Assembly: GCF_014196115.1 (NCBI RefSeq) | Contig: NZ_JACIDB010000002.1 | Span: 248,001-312,000 of the forward strand | DNA length: 64,000 nucleotides | Direction of reading: 5' to 3' | Source of the DNA: Sphingomonas aquatilis | GTDB taxonomy: Bacteria > Pseudomonadota > Alphaproteobacteria > Sphingomonadales > Sphingomonadaceae | Translations under genes and position numbers: made by a program | Notes under the pieces: model-generated | Seen by the model: only the letters and a program-made list of their open reading frames with translations | Database searches by the model: none | What the model was told of the DNA's origin: nothing | Shown: positions 15,693 to 23,500 of the stretch, piece after piece | Position numbering within the stretch: position 1 is the stretch's first letter | How the letters are laid out: each line of letters starts with the position of its first letter

Positions 15693-15922
15693 AGCGCCTG
15701 ATTCCGCTCCTGGCTTTGACGCTCGCCGGCTGCGGCGCCGCCAAGGAATTGCAGCCCGCGCCCGGCGCGAAACTGCCGCCCGCCCCCTATGGCGCGACCG
15801 CGACGCCGACCGCGAACCAGCTGCTCACCCCAACGACTCAGCAGCGGCCGCAGCGCAGCGACGAACTGCTCAAACAGTCCGAAGCCCGCCGCAGCGACGA
15901 ATTCGACCTCCCGCCGAACTGA
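15689..15922 (+). CDS. Small LptM-like lipoprotein
   Basis: 77 residues: [15 protein letters not shown] is a lipoprotein signal (Cys15), followed by a proline-rich tail ending in charged residues. A short proline-rich lipoprotein immediately upstream of lysA is the conserved position of LppL/LptM, the helper of LptD maturation in the LPS translocon. The match is based on size, lipobox, composition and location rather than on clear sequence identity. It overlaps the argH stop by ATGA and lies 7 bases before lysA. Confidence 0.7.
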   Translation: MKRLIPLLALTLAGCGAAKELQPAPGAKLPPAPYGATATPTANQLLTPTTQQRPQRSDELLKQSEARRSDEFDLPPN

Positions 15923-15929
15923 TACATCC

Positions 15930-17192
15930 ATGAACCATTTCGATTACCGCGACGGCGTGCTCCACTGCGAGGACGTGCCGCTCACCCGCATCGCCGAAGA
16001 GGTGGGCACCCCCGTCTACGTCTATTCGACCAACACCTTCCGTCGTCACGCGCAGGTGTTCCGCGAGGGGCTGAAGCATGTCGGCCGCATCCATCTGGCC
16101 TATGCGATCAAGGCCAATCCCAACCTCGCCGTGCTGCGCGTGCTTGCCGAAGAGGGCTATGGCGCCGACGTCGTCTCAGGCGGCGAGATGGCGCGTGCGC
16201 TCGCGGCGGGCATTCCGGCGGCGGACATCGTGTTTTCGGGCGTCGGCAAGACGCGGGCCGAACTCGCGCGCGGGATCGACGCCGGCATCGGCCAGTTCAA
16301 CCTGGAGCTGGAGGAAGAGGGCGTCGTCCTCGCCGAGATCGCGCATGCCAAGGGCAAGCGCGCGCCCGCGACGCTGCGCGTGAACCCCGACGTCGACGCC
16401 GGCACGCACGCCAAGATCTCCACGGGGCGCGCCGAGAACAAGTTCGGTGTCCCGATCGACCAGGCCCCCGACATGTTCGACCGGCTGGCACCGCTCGACG
16501 GCCTCGACCTGCGCGGCGTCGCCTGCCACATCGGCAGCCAGTTGAGCGATTTGTCGCGACTGGAAGAGGCCTACCGCCGCATCGGCGAGCTGGTCGCCGA
16601 ACTGCGCCGCCGTGGCCACACGATCACCCGTGTCGACCTGGGCGGCGGTCTCGGCGTGCCCTACAGGGCCGGCGACGTGCTGCCGAGCCCGGCGGACTAT
16701 GGCGCGATGGTGGCACGCGCGACGCAGGGGTGGGACGTCGAGCTGATGTTCGAACCCGGCCGCGTCATCGCCGGCAATTCGGGCGTGCTGCTGACCGAAG
16801 TCGTCTGGGTGAAGCCCGGCGTCACCAACCCCTATGTCATCGTCGATGCCGCGATGAACGACCTCGCCCGCCCCGCGCTGTACGATGCGTGGCACGATTT
16901 CGACGCGGTGACCCCGACGGGCGAGCGGATGACCGCCAACATCGCCGGCCCGGTGTGCGAGAGCGGCGACACCTTCGCGATGGGCCGCGAGATCGATGCG
17001 GTGAAGAGCGGCGATCTCGCCGTCTTCCGCACCGCGGGCGCGTACGGCGCGACGATGGCCTCGACCTACAATAGCCGTGACCTCGTCCCCGAAGTGCTGG
17101 TCGATGGCGACCGTTATGCCGTCGTCGCCGATCGCATCGCCGCCGAGACGATCCTCGCCGCCGAGCGCGTGCCGGAGTGGCTGAAGGCGTGA
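15930..17192 (+). CDS. lysA: Diaminopimelate decarboxylase
   Basis: 420 residues; converts meso-diaminopimelate to lysine using PLP. The PLP lysine is in LAYAIKANPN (about residue 56). Other family segments: GVGKTRAEL, CHIGSQLSD, DLGGGLGVPY, EPGRVIAGNSG and the second active-site segment CESGDTF. The start ATG 15930 gives the standard MNHFDYRDGVLHCEDV beginning. The stop is overlapped by GTG of the next gene (GTGA). Confidence 0.96.
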   Translation: MNHFDYRDGVLHCEDVPLTRIAEEVGTPVYVYSTNTFRRHAQVFREGLKHVGRIHLAYAIKANPNLAVLRVLAEEGYGADVVSGGEMARALAAGIPAADIVFSGVGKTRAELARGIDAGIGQFNLELEEEGVVLAEIAHAKGKRAPATLRVNPDVDAGTHAKISTGRAENKFGVPIDQAPDMFDRLAPLDGLDLRGVACHIGSQLSDLSRLEEAYRRIGELVAELRRRGHTITRVDLGGGLGVPYRAGDVLPSPADYGAMVARATQGWDVELMFEPGRVIAGNSGVLLTEVVWVKPGVTNPYVIVDAAMNDLARPALYDAWHDFDAVTPTGERMTANIAGPVCESGDTFAMGREIDAVKSGDLAVFRTAGAYGATMASTYNSRDLVPEVLVDGDRYAVVADRIAAETILAAERVPEWLKA

Positions 17193-17950
17193 GCCTCCAC
17201 AGCCTGCCGCTGTTCGTCCGGCTGGCGGGCCGCCCGGTGATCCTGCTGGGCGAGGGCGAGGCGGCGGACGCCAAGCGGCGGCTGCTGGAGCGCGCGGGCG
17301 CGGTGATCGTCGGCGAAGACGCGGCGGCGGCGCTCGCCGTAGTGGCGATCGAGGACGACGACGCGGCATTGGCTGCGGTCGAGCGGCTGAAGGCGCGCGG
17401 GCTGCTGGTCAATGCGGTCGACCGCCCGGCCTTGTGCGACTTCACCACGCCCGCGATCATCGACCGCGCGCCGGTACTGATCGCGATCGGCACCGGTGGC
17501 GTGTCGGCGGGCCTCGCCGCGGCGCTGCGCCAGCGGCTGGAGGCGCTGCTGCCGGCGGGTCTCGGGCGGCTCGCGGAACAGCTTCACCATGCCCGCGCCG
17601 CGCTGCGTGCGCATTATCCCGATGGCGCCACGCGGCGACGTGCGCTCGGCGCGGCGCTGGCGGCGGGCGGGGCGCTCGACCCAATGCGTGAGGATGCCGA
17701 CGTGCCGCGCTGGATCGCGGGCGGGCAGGCGATCGAGCAGGGGCATGTCCGTATCGCGCTTGCCTCGCCCGATCCCGACGCGCTGACGCTGCGCCAGGCG
17801 CGCTGGCTCGCCAATGCCGACCGCGTCGTCTTCCACCCGGGCGTTCCCGCGGCGATCCTCGACCGCGCCCGCGCCGATGCGGTGCGCGAGGCGTGGAGCG
17901 GGGCTATGGCGGCGCACGACGGCCTGACGGTCGAGCTGGAGATGGCATGA
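17189..17950 (+). CDS. Siroheme synthase N-terminal type protein (precorrin-2 dehydrogenase / ferrochelatase) with a vestigial SUMT segment
   Basis: 253 residues. LFVRLAGRPVILLGEGEAADAKR is the NAD-binding start of the CysG N domain (Met8-like), then NAVDRPALCDFTTPAIIDR and the IAIGTGGVSAGLAAALR segment, matching precorrin-2 dehydrogenase/sirohydrochlorin ferrochelatase. Residues ~185-235 (GHVRIALASPDPDALTLRQA, then ANADRVVFHPGVP) align with the first ~50 residues of the SUMT domain of CysG, but the GAGPGD SAM-binding loop is degenerate and the rest of that domain is missing. It should make siroheme from precorrin-2, with SUMT supplied elsewhere. GTG 17189 overlaps the lysA stop; GTG 17177 is an alternative. 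Confidence 0.85.
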   Translation: MSLHSLPLFVRLAGRPVILLGEGEAADAKRRLLERAGAVIVGEDAAAALAVVAIEDDDAALAAVERLKARGLLVNAVDRPALCDFTTPAIIDRAPVLIAIGTGGVSAGLAAALRQRLEALLPAGLGRLAEQLHHARAALRAHYPDGATRRRALGAALAAGGALDPMREDADVPRWIAGGQAIEQGHVRIALASPDPDALTLRQARWLANADRVVFHPGVPAAILDRARADAVREAWSGAMAAHDGLTVELEMA

Positions 17951-18900
17951 GCGGTTTCGGATATCGCATCAACGGCCGATCGGCGGAGCGCGTCGCGGTC
18001 AAGCAGGCGCTGGCCGATCCGGCGGACTTCGTCTGGGTCCACCTCAACACCACCGAGGAGCGTGCGCAGATCTGGCTGCGCGATGCGGCGGGGCTGGACG
18101 ATTATGTCGTCGACGCGCTGACCGCGATGGAGACGCGCCCGCGCTGCGAGGCGTTCGAACAGGGCGCGCTGCTCAACCTGCGTGGCCGCTCCACCGACGA
18201 ACAGACCAGCGGCGACGCGCTCGCCTCGGTCCGCATCTGGGCGATCAAGGGCCACGTCTATTCGGTCAGCCGCCGCCCGCTCTATGCGGTCGATGCGGTC
18301 GAGAAAGAGGTGGAATCGGGCCATGTCGCCGATCCGGGCGACCTCATCTCCGCCTTCGCCACCGCGATCACCGCCGATCTCGACCCGCATGTCGCGGACC
18401 TGGGCGACGAGCTGGACGATTGCGAGGAGCGGCTCGACGCCAATCGCGTCTTCGACCTGCGCCGCACCGTCACGCGCGTGCGCGTCGCCGCGATCGGCTA
18501 TCGCCGCTTCCTGTCGCCGCAGCGCGCCGCGCTGGAAAAGCTCGCCGAACTGCCCGGCGCCTGGCTGGCCGAGGACGATCGCCGCCACCTGTCCGCTGCC
18601 GCCGACCGCGCCGCGCGCATGGCGGAGGAGCTGGAGGCGATCCGCGAACGCGCCTCGTTGATGCACGAGGCGCTGACCGACTTGCGCAGCGAGCAGATCG
18701 ACAGCCGCTCGCTCATCATCTCGATCGTCGCGATGGTGTTCCTGCCGCTCACCTTCATCACCGGCCTGTACGGCATGAACGTCGCGCATCTACCCTATGC
18801 ACAGGAGCCTTGGGCGTTCGATGCGATCATGGGGCTGTGCGGGCTGATCACCGTCACGGTGCTGGGCTATTTCGTCCAGCAGCATTGGTTTCAGAAGTAA
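17947..18900 (+). CDS. CorA/ZntB-type divalent cation transporter
   Basis: 317 residues. A large acidic cytoplasmic domain with a long coiled helix is followed by two C-terminal membrane helices. The signature GMN lies in TGLYGMNVAHLP between them. The loop after GMN lacks the acidic MPE of classical CorA, as in ZntB-like members, so a Zn2+ or other cation specificity is as likely as Mg2+. Overlaps the previous gene by ATGA, giving an apparent argH-lptM-lysA-cysG(N)-zntB chain. Confidence 0.88.
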   Translation: MSGFGYRINGRSAERVAVKQALADPADFVWVHLNTTEERAQIWLRDAAGLDDYVVDALTAMETRPRCEAFEQGALLNLRGRSTDEQTSGDALASVRIWAIKGHVYSVSRRPLYAVDAVEKEVESGHVADPGDLISAFATAITADLDPHVADLGDELDDCEERLDANRVFDLRRTVTRVRVAAIGYRRFLSPQRAALEKLAELPGAWLAEDDRRHLSAAADRAARMAEELEAIRERASLMHEALTDLRSEQIDSRSLIISIVAMVFLPLTFITGLYGMNVAHLPYAQEPWAFDAIMGLCGLITVTVLGYFVQQHWFQK

Positions 18901-18907
18901 TCCTAAG

Positions 18908-19111
18908 TCCTCCCTCGCTTTAGCGGGGGAGGGGGGAGTGATGGGTCGAACGTGCCCCGCACGTTCGAGGATCGTCCGGGGGACGATCCGACCCATTACT
19001 CCGGCGAAGCGGGTGGTGGAGGGGGGCGTTTCCACATGCGGCGCGTTCGCCGTATCCTCCCCCTCCGTCACCGCCTTTGGCGGCGCCACCTCCCCCTGGC
19101 GGGGGAGGAAT
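18908..19111. repeat. Composite palindromic element, copy 2 (three-way junction plus REP)
   Basis: Closing stem AGTGATGGGTC (18937-18947) with GACCCATTACT (18990-19000, one G:T pair) encloses hairpins GAACGTGC-CCC-GCACGTTC (18948-18966) and GGATCGTC-CGGGG-GACGATCC (18969-18989). The right half (from ~19052) is a CCTCCGTCA-type REP arm ending in GGGAGGAAT. Stem lengths (8 and 8) and loop lengths (3 and 5) equal those of copy 1 although the stem sequences differ. It lies between the convergent zntB-like and fliS genes. Confidence 0.75.
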
Positions 19112-19117
19112 GGGATT

Positions 19118-19516
19118 TTACGCCGCGCGCGCGGTGCGCCACGCCTCGGCGATTTCCGACAGACTGCTCGCCGCATCGCGGAACGGTGCCGAATCGGTGC
19201 CGACCGAAGCATCGACCACCGTCCGGCGGATACCGGCGTAGAGCCGCGCCAGCGTGTTCGACACCTCGCCGCCGCGTTCGAAATCGAGGCCCGATTCCAG
19301 CGCGAACAGGATCGCGGTCGCGCGCGTCACGCGCTCGCTCTTGGTGCGCAGCTGGTTGTTGTCCATCGCCCAGGCCGCTGCGCGCAGCGCCGAGATGAGC
19401 TCTTCGTAGAGCAGTTGGACGAGGCCCGGCCCCTGCGCCTCGGCCGTGCGGCCGACGACGTCGATCTGGCGATAGGTGGCATAGGGGTCGCCCGAAAGTG
19501 CGGTCGCGTAAGCCAT
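19118..19516 (-). CDS. fliS: Flagellar export chaperone FliS
   Basis: 132 residues, all-helical. ATYRQIDVVGRTAEAQGPGLVQLLYEELI near the N-terminus is the FliS hallmark (Tyr, then LVQxLYxxxI), followed by helices with ATAILFALESGLDFERGGEVSNTLARLY. It binds the C-terminal helices of flagellin in the cytoplasm, preventing polymerisation before export. ATG 19516 overlaps the fliD stop by one base (TGATG). Last gene of the flagellar operon. Confidence 0.9.
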   Translation of the reverse strand: MAYATALSGDPYATYRQIDVVGRTAEAQGPGLVQLLYEELISALRAAAWAMDNNQLRTKSERVTRATAILFALESGLDFERGGEVSNTLARLYAGIRRTVVDASVGTDSAPFRDAASSLSEIAEAWRTARAA

Positions 19517-21018
19517 CAATTGCTCTTGTTCCAAGCCTTGATCTGGTTGTCGAGGAAGGTCTGCGTCGACTTGTACGCGCTGACCTTGCTGTTCATCGAC
19601 GAGAATTGCTGCGTCAGCCGCTTGTTCATCGCATCCGACAACAGCGAGACCTGATCCTGTTGTTTCGCCAGATCGCTCTTTGCCTGCGTATAGCGGGTCG
19701 CCGATGCGCCGAGGCCGTAAATGCTGCTCGACGTGGTCAGCGAGATGCTCGACAGCGTGCTGGAGAGGCCGAGCGCATTGCTCGACGTGCTGGCGAACAT
19801 CGCCTCGACCTGGTCGGGATTGGCGGCGAGCACGCGGTTGAGCGTCGTCGTATCGACCTTCAGCGTGCCGTCGCGATTGGTCGCGACGCCCAGCTGCGCC
19901 AGCGTCGTCGGTGCGCCGCTCCCGTCATCCGACACCAGCCCCTTGGTCGTCAGGGCCTGGAGCGAGCGCATCAGCGTCGCAGCGGCGGTATCGCCCTTCA
20001 GGTCGCCGTTCGTCGGGTCGATCTCGCCCTTCACGCTGGCGAACACCTGGTTGTAGGTATCGACGAAATCGCCGACCGCTTGCGCCAGCGCGCTGGTCGG
20101 CCGCACGCTGGTGAGCGACACCGCGCTGGTCGTCACCGCATTGAGCTGCAACGTCACGCCCGACACCAGGTCGCTGACCGTGTTGGATGCGCGCTGCACC
20201 TGCACGCCATCGACGGTCAGCCTCGCATTCGCCGCGGTGCCGGTCAGCGTGCCGGTGTTCTTGCCGATGTTGAACTGGTTGAGCTTGCTGTCCGCATCGT
20301 CCGCCTTCAGCGTGAAGGCCTGCGCGGCGCCGGTCGCGCCCTTCAGCGACAGCACCGACTTGCCGTCGACATCGGTGATGACGGTCGCGGTGACGCCCGC
20401 CTTCGCGCCGTTGATCGCGCTGGCGATGCCGTCGAGGCTGCCGTTGGTGACGTCGATCGACACGGTCGGGGCGCTGCCCGCGGTGAAGTCGGTCATCTGC
20501 GTGCCGTCGCTGCTGTACGTCGCTGTTCCGAACGTCAGCGTCATCTTGCCGGTCGCGATCGTCGCGGTGCGATCGTCGATCTTCGCCGAGCGCGATCCTT
20601 GCGCGGTCGCGAGCGCCTGGATCGAGACGCTGGACGACAGCTGGCCCACCTTGGCGCCCGCAATCGCGGTCGCACCAAGCGCGCTGGTGTTCGAGCTGAC
20701 GGGCTGCGTCTGCAACGTGCCGCCGGAGCTCAGACTGGCGAGCGCGGTCGAGAAGTTGGAGATCGTGTTGCGCAGCGTGCTGGTTGCCGAGATTTGCGCG
20801 GTCAGCGTGTCGTTCTTGGCGGTCAGCGCGGCGGTCTTGGCGGCGAACTGCGCCTGCACCAGCGCCGGGACCAGCGTCGCGATGTCGATGCCCGAGCCTG
20901 CGTTGAGCGAGGTCAGCAGGCTCTGCGCCGCATTCTTGGTCAGGCTCGTCGTCGACGCGGGCGCCGGGGTGGGCGTCGGTGTCGGCGTCGATGTGCTGCT
21001 GCCTACGGTGCTGGCCAC
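19516..21018 (-). CDS. fliD: Flagellar filament cap protein FliD (hook-associated protein 2)
   Basis: 500 residues. A Thr/Pro repeat linker (residues 8-22) precedes the FliD N domain (LNAGSGIDIATLVPALVQAQ, then coiled coil). The C-terminal FliD_C domain contains VGDFVDTYNQVFASVKGE and a terminal coiled coil rich in Gln and Lys. It forms the filament cap that folds flagellin at the tip. The start is GTG (21018) with GGAG 8 bases upstream. The stop is coupled to fliS. Confidence 0.92.
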   Translation of the reverse strand: MASTVGSSTSTPTPTPTPAPASTTSLTKNAAQSLLTSLNAGSGIDIATLVPALVQAQFAAKTAALTAKNDTLTAQISATSTLRNTISNFSTALASLSSGGTLQTQPVSSNTSALGATAIAGAKVGQLSSSVSIQALATAQGSRSAKIDDRTATIATGKMTLTFGTATYSSDGTQMTDFTAGSAPTVSIDVTNGSLDGIASAINGAKAGVTATVITDVDGKSVLSLKGATGAAQAFTLKADDADSKLNQFNIGKNTGTLTGTAANARLTVDGVQVQRASNTVSDLVSGVTLQLNAVTTSAVSLTSVRPTSALAQAVGDFVDTYNQVFASVKGEIDPTNGDLKGDTAAATLMRSLQALTTKGLVSDDGSGAPTTLAQLGVATNRDGTLKVDTTTLNRVLAANPDQVEAMFASTSSNALGLSSTLSSISLTTSSSIYGLGASATRYTQAKSDLAKQQDQVSLLSDAMNKRLTQQFSSMNSKVSAYKSTQTFLDNQIKAWNKSN

Positions 21019-21069
21019 TGGTCTACTCCACGCGCTTCATCAGGATTAACGGCCGCCGCCGTGCAAAGG

Positions 21070-22209
21070 TTAAGGGGTTTTCGCCGAAATCTTGATGCCG
21101 TGTTCGTCGAACCGCGCGCTCTCGGGCACCTCCACCGGCGGCTGCGCGGTGCCGCCCGCCGCGGCGTTCAGGTTGAAGACGAAGGCGAGCACGGTGGCGA
21201 TCGCGACGTACAGATCGTCGCGGACCTCCTGGTTCTCACGCGTGGTGTAATAGATGGCGCGGGCGAGCATCGGATATTCCAGGATCGGCACGCGCGCCTC
21301 GCCCGCCACTTCGCGGATCGCCAGCGCGGTCGCGCCGCGGCCCTTGGCGACCACCACCGGCACCTGGTCGCGCCCACGGTCGTACCGCAACGCCACCGCG
21401 AAGTGCGTCGGGTTGGTGAGCACGACATGCGCCTCCGCCACCGCCTTGCGCACGCCGCCCTTCGCCATCGCGCGCTGCACGCTGCGCTGGTGGCCCTTGG
21501 CCTCGGGCGAGCCTTCGGTTTCCTTATGCTCGTCGCGGACCTCCTGCTTGGTCATCTTCAGCTTGGAGAGCAGCTGGATGATCTGGATCGGCACGTCGAA
21601 CAGCGCGATCGCGACGAGGCCGGCGGCCATGGCGATCATGATGCCGGTGAACGTGCCGCCCAGCGCCCCTACGGCCTCGCCCAGGCTGGACGACGACAGG
21701 CCCAGCGTCGTGCGGCTCGACTTCCACAGCATATAGCCGCCGATCACTGCGAGCAGTACGACCTTCAGCAGCGACTTGCCGAGTTCGATCCACCCCTGCG
21801 GCCCCAGGATGCGCTTCAGGCCCGACGCCGGGTTGATGCGCTCGCCCTTGAACGCGATCAGCTTGTTGTTCCACGTCAGCGAACCGAGGCCGGCCGAGCT
21901 GATGATCGTCGCGATCACGCTGACCGCGAACAACGTGATGAGCGAAGGCAGCAGCTTCCACCCCGCCTGTTGCAGCGGCCGCCACGGCGAGAAATCCTCG
22001 ACGTCGGTGCGGTCGAACTGGAAACTTGCGGTCATCACCGCCTTGCAGGCGGCGATCAGCGACGGTCCGGCGAAGATCAGCCACGCGACGCCCGCCATGA
22101 CGACGAGGGCGGTCGCGAAATCCTTGGACTTGAGGATATTGCCGTCTTCTGCGGCCTTTTCCTTGCGCCTTTGGGTTGGCGCTTCCGTCTTGTCGCCGCC
22201 TCCCGACAT
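21070..22209 (-). CDS. flhB: Flagellar type III export protein FlhB
   Basis: 379 residues. Polar start DKTEAPTQRRKEKA, four membrane segments (to about residue 220), then the cytoplasmic FlhB_C domain with the autocleavage motif NPTH in VVLTNPTHFAVALRYD. After cleavage it switches export from rod/hook to filament substrates, together with FliK. ATG 22209 overlaps the fliR stop (TGATG). Normal length. Confidence 0.96.
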   Translation of the reverse strand: MSGGGDKTEAPTQRRKEKAAEDGNILKSKDFATALVVMAGVAWLIFAGPSLIAACKAVMTASFQFDRTDVEDFSPWRPLQQAGWKLLPSLITLFAVSVIATIISSAGLGSLTWNNKLIAFKGERINPASGLKRILGPQGWIELGKSLLKVVLLAVIGGYMLWKSSRTTLGLSSSSLGEAVGALGGTFTGIMIAMAAGLVAIALFDVPIQIIQLLSKLKMTKQEVRDEHKETEGSPEAKGHQRSVQRAMAKGGVRKAVAEAHVVLTNPTHFAVALRYDRGRDQVPVVVAKGRGATALAIREVAGEARVPILEYPMLARAIYYTTRENQEVRDDLYVAIATVLAFVFNLNAAAGGTAQPPVEVPESARFDEHGIKISAKTP

Positions 22210-22979
22210 CAGCCGTTCACCAGCGTATCGGTGGCGGCGAGGCCTTCGCGGATGATGACCAGCATGTAATCGCCCATCGCCGGGAAGGCGACGGCGAGCG
22301 CGACGACGCCGACCGCAAGGCTGGCGGGCAGGCCGACCGAGAACAGGTTGAGCGAGGGCGCGGCGCGGCTGACCATGCCGACGACGAGGTTGAGGCAGAG
22401 CAGCAGGAAGCCGACCGGCAGCGCCAGAAGCAGCCCGGCGAGGAAGGCGTAGCCGCCGAAGAAGGCGATGTCCTTCAGCCGATCGGTCGAGATCCAGCTG
22501 CCCGGCGGCATCGTCTCATAGCTCTTCACCAGCAGCTGCACGAGCACGAGGTGCCCGTCGACCGACAGGAACAGCAGCGTCAGCATGATCGTGAAGAACT
22601 GGCCGAGCGCCGGCGACGAGCGGCCGTTCTGCGGGTCGATCGACGAGGCGAAGCCGATACCCATCGACCCACCGATGATTTCGGAGGCGACCATCGGCGC
22701 GGCAAAGGCGATCTGCAGGATGAACCCGATCGCGGCGCCGACCAAGGCTTCGGAGAAAACGGACAGGAAGGTCGCGACCGCGAACACCTGTGCGGGCGGT
22801 GCGACGGGATGGACGGCGAGCACGAAGATGCCGACCGCGCCGGTCAGCCCGACACGCACCGGCAGCGGGATCGCCACCGCGCCGAACACCGGCGCCAGGA
22901 TAAACGCCGCCCCGACGCGCACCATCACGAAGATGAGCGCCCACAGCTGGGGTTCGATGGCGAGGCCGAATCCTAACAT
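22209..22979 (-). CDS. fliR: Flagellar export gate protein FliR
   Basis: 256 residues with six hydrophobic segments; FVMVRVGAAFILAPVFG at the start and the LxxFSVGLPASLAVGV segment are typical of FliR. It forms the export gate with FliP and FliQ. Start ATG 22979 was chosen at the natural N-terminus (MLGFGLAIEPQ); upstream in-frame sequence is translation of the REP element and not coding. Confidence 0.94.
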   Translation of the reverse strand: MLGFGLAIEPQLWALIFVMVRVGAAFILAPVFGAVAIPLPVRVGLTGAVGIFVLAVHPVAPPAQVFAVATFLSVFSEALVGAAIGFILQIAFAAPMVASEIIGGSMGIGFASSIDPQNGRSSPALGQFFTIMLTLLFLSVDGHLVLVQLLVKSYETMPPGSWISTDRLKDIAFFGGYAFLAGLLLALPVGFLLLCLNLVVGMVSRAAPSLNLFSVGLPASLAVGVVALAVAFPAMGDYMLVIIREGLAATDTLVNG

Positions 22980-22980
22980 C

Positions 22981-23118
22981 TCAATCCCTCTCCCTGTGGG
23001 AGAGGGAGGGAGCGGCGGAGCCGCGGAAGGGTGAGGGTGAGAGGCGCGCGACGCCCTCACCCTTCCCACCCGGCTGCGCCGGGCGGGCCCCTTCCCTCTC
23101 CCGATGGGAGAGGGAGAT
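22981..23118. repeat. REP-type inverted pair (CCCTCTCC...GGAGAGGG) inside the flagellar operon
   Basis: Left arm with CCCTCTCCCTGTGGGAGAGG near 22986 and a GGAAGGGTGAGGGTGA tail; right arm CCCTCACCCTTCC then CCCTCTCCCGATGGGAGAGG near 23094. It occupies the whole gap between fliQ and fliR, genes that are otherwise tightly packed. Confidence 0.85.
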
Positions 23119-23120
23119 CA

Positions 23121-23390
23121 TTACTTCACCAAATCCGGGATGCGCTCGAACATGCCGACGGTGAAGTCGCTCAGCAGCCCCAGGATCAGGCTGCCGAAGA
23201 TCATGATCGAAAACGCGACGACCAGCAGCTTGGGCACGAAGCTCAGCGTCTGTTCGTTGATCGACGTCGCGGCCTGGATCATGCCGAGGATCAGGCCGGC
23301 GAGCAGCGCAGGGATCAGGATCGGCGCGCTGGCGAGGGCGAGCACCCACATCGTCTGGTTGGCGACGGTGAGGAAGTAATCGGCGTCCAT
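23121..23390 (-). CDS. fliQ: Flagellar export gate protein FliQ
   Basis: 89 residues with two membrane helices: ...MWVLALASAPILIPALLAGL and FSIMIFGSLILGLLSDF. Segment GLILGMIQAATSINEQTLSFVPK between them is the FliQ signature. Four copies assemble around FliP-FliR. ATG 23390 is the natural start; the open upstream sequence is the neighbouring repeat. Confidence 0.95.
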   Translation of the reverse strand: MDADYFLTVANQTMWVLALASAPILIPALLAGLILGMIQAATSINEQTLSFVPKLLVVAFSIMIFGSLILGLLSDFTVGMFERIPDLVK

Positions 23391-23423
23391 CGTCTCGTAT
23401 CCTGTGGCGGTGGCCAAGCCCGC

Positions 23424-23490
23424 ACCGTTCGGCCTGAGCCTGTCGAAGGCCCTGTGTCTCACCGTGCTTCGACAGGCTCAGCACGAACGG
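23424..23490. repeat. Inverted pair, GAGCCTGTCGAAG family, between fliP and fliQ
   Basis: ACCGTTCGGCCTGAGCCTGT near 23424 with CGAAGG faces CTTCGACAGGCTCAGCACGA near 23467 with ACGG. Same family as 4594-4687. A second interruption in an otherwise compact operon. Confidence 0.8.
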
Positions 23491-23500
23491 AAGTACGCGG

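Noticed and set aside
21046-21073. Two TTAA motifs 20 bases apart upstream of fliD, the same spacing as upstream of ccrM
   Set aside because: CtrA boxes have a 7-base spacer, and one TTAA here is simply the flhB stop codon region. Judged coincidence.
19498-22269. Very long open frame (about 920 codons) on the plus strand across the fliS-fliD-flhB region
   Set aside because: It is antisense to well-supported flagellar genes; high GC content leaves stop codons rare on the opposite strand, and its composition (runs of Arg, Gly, Ala) matches no protein family.
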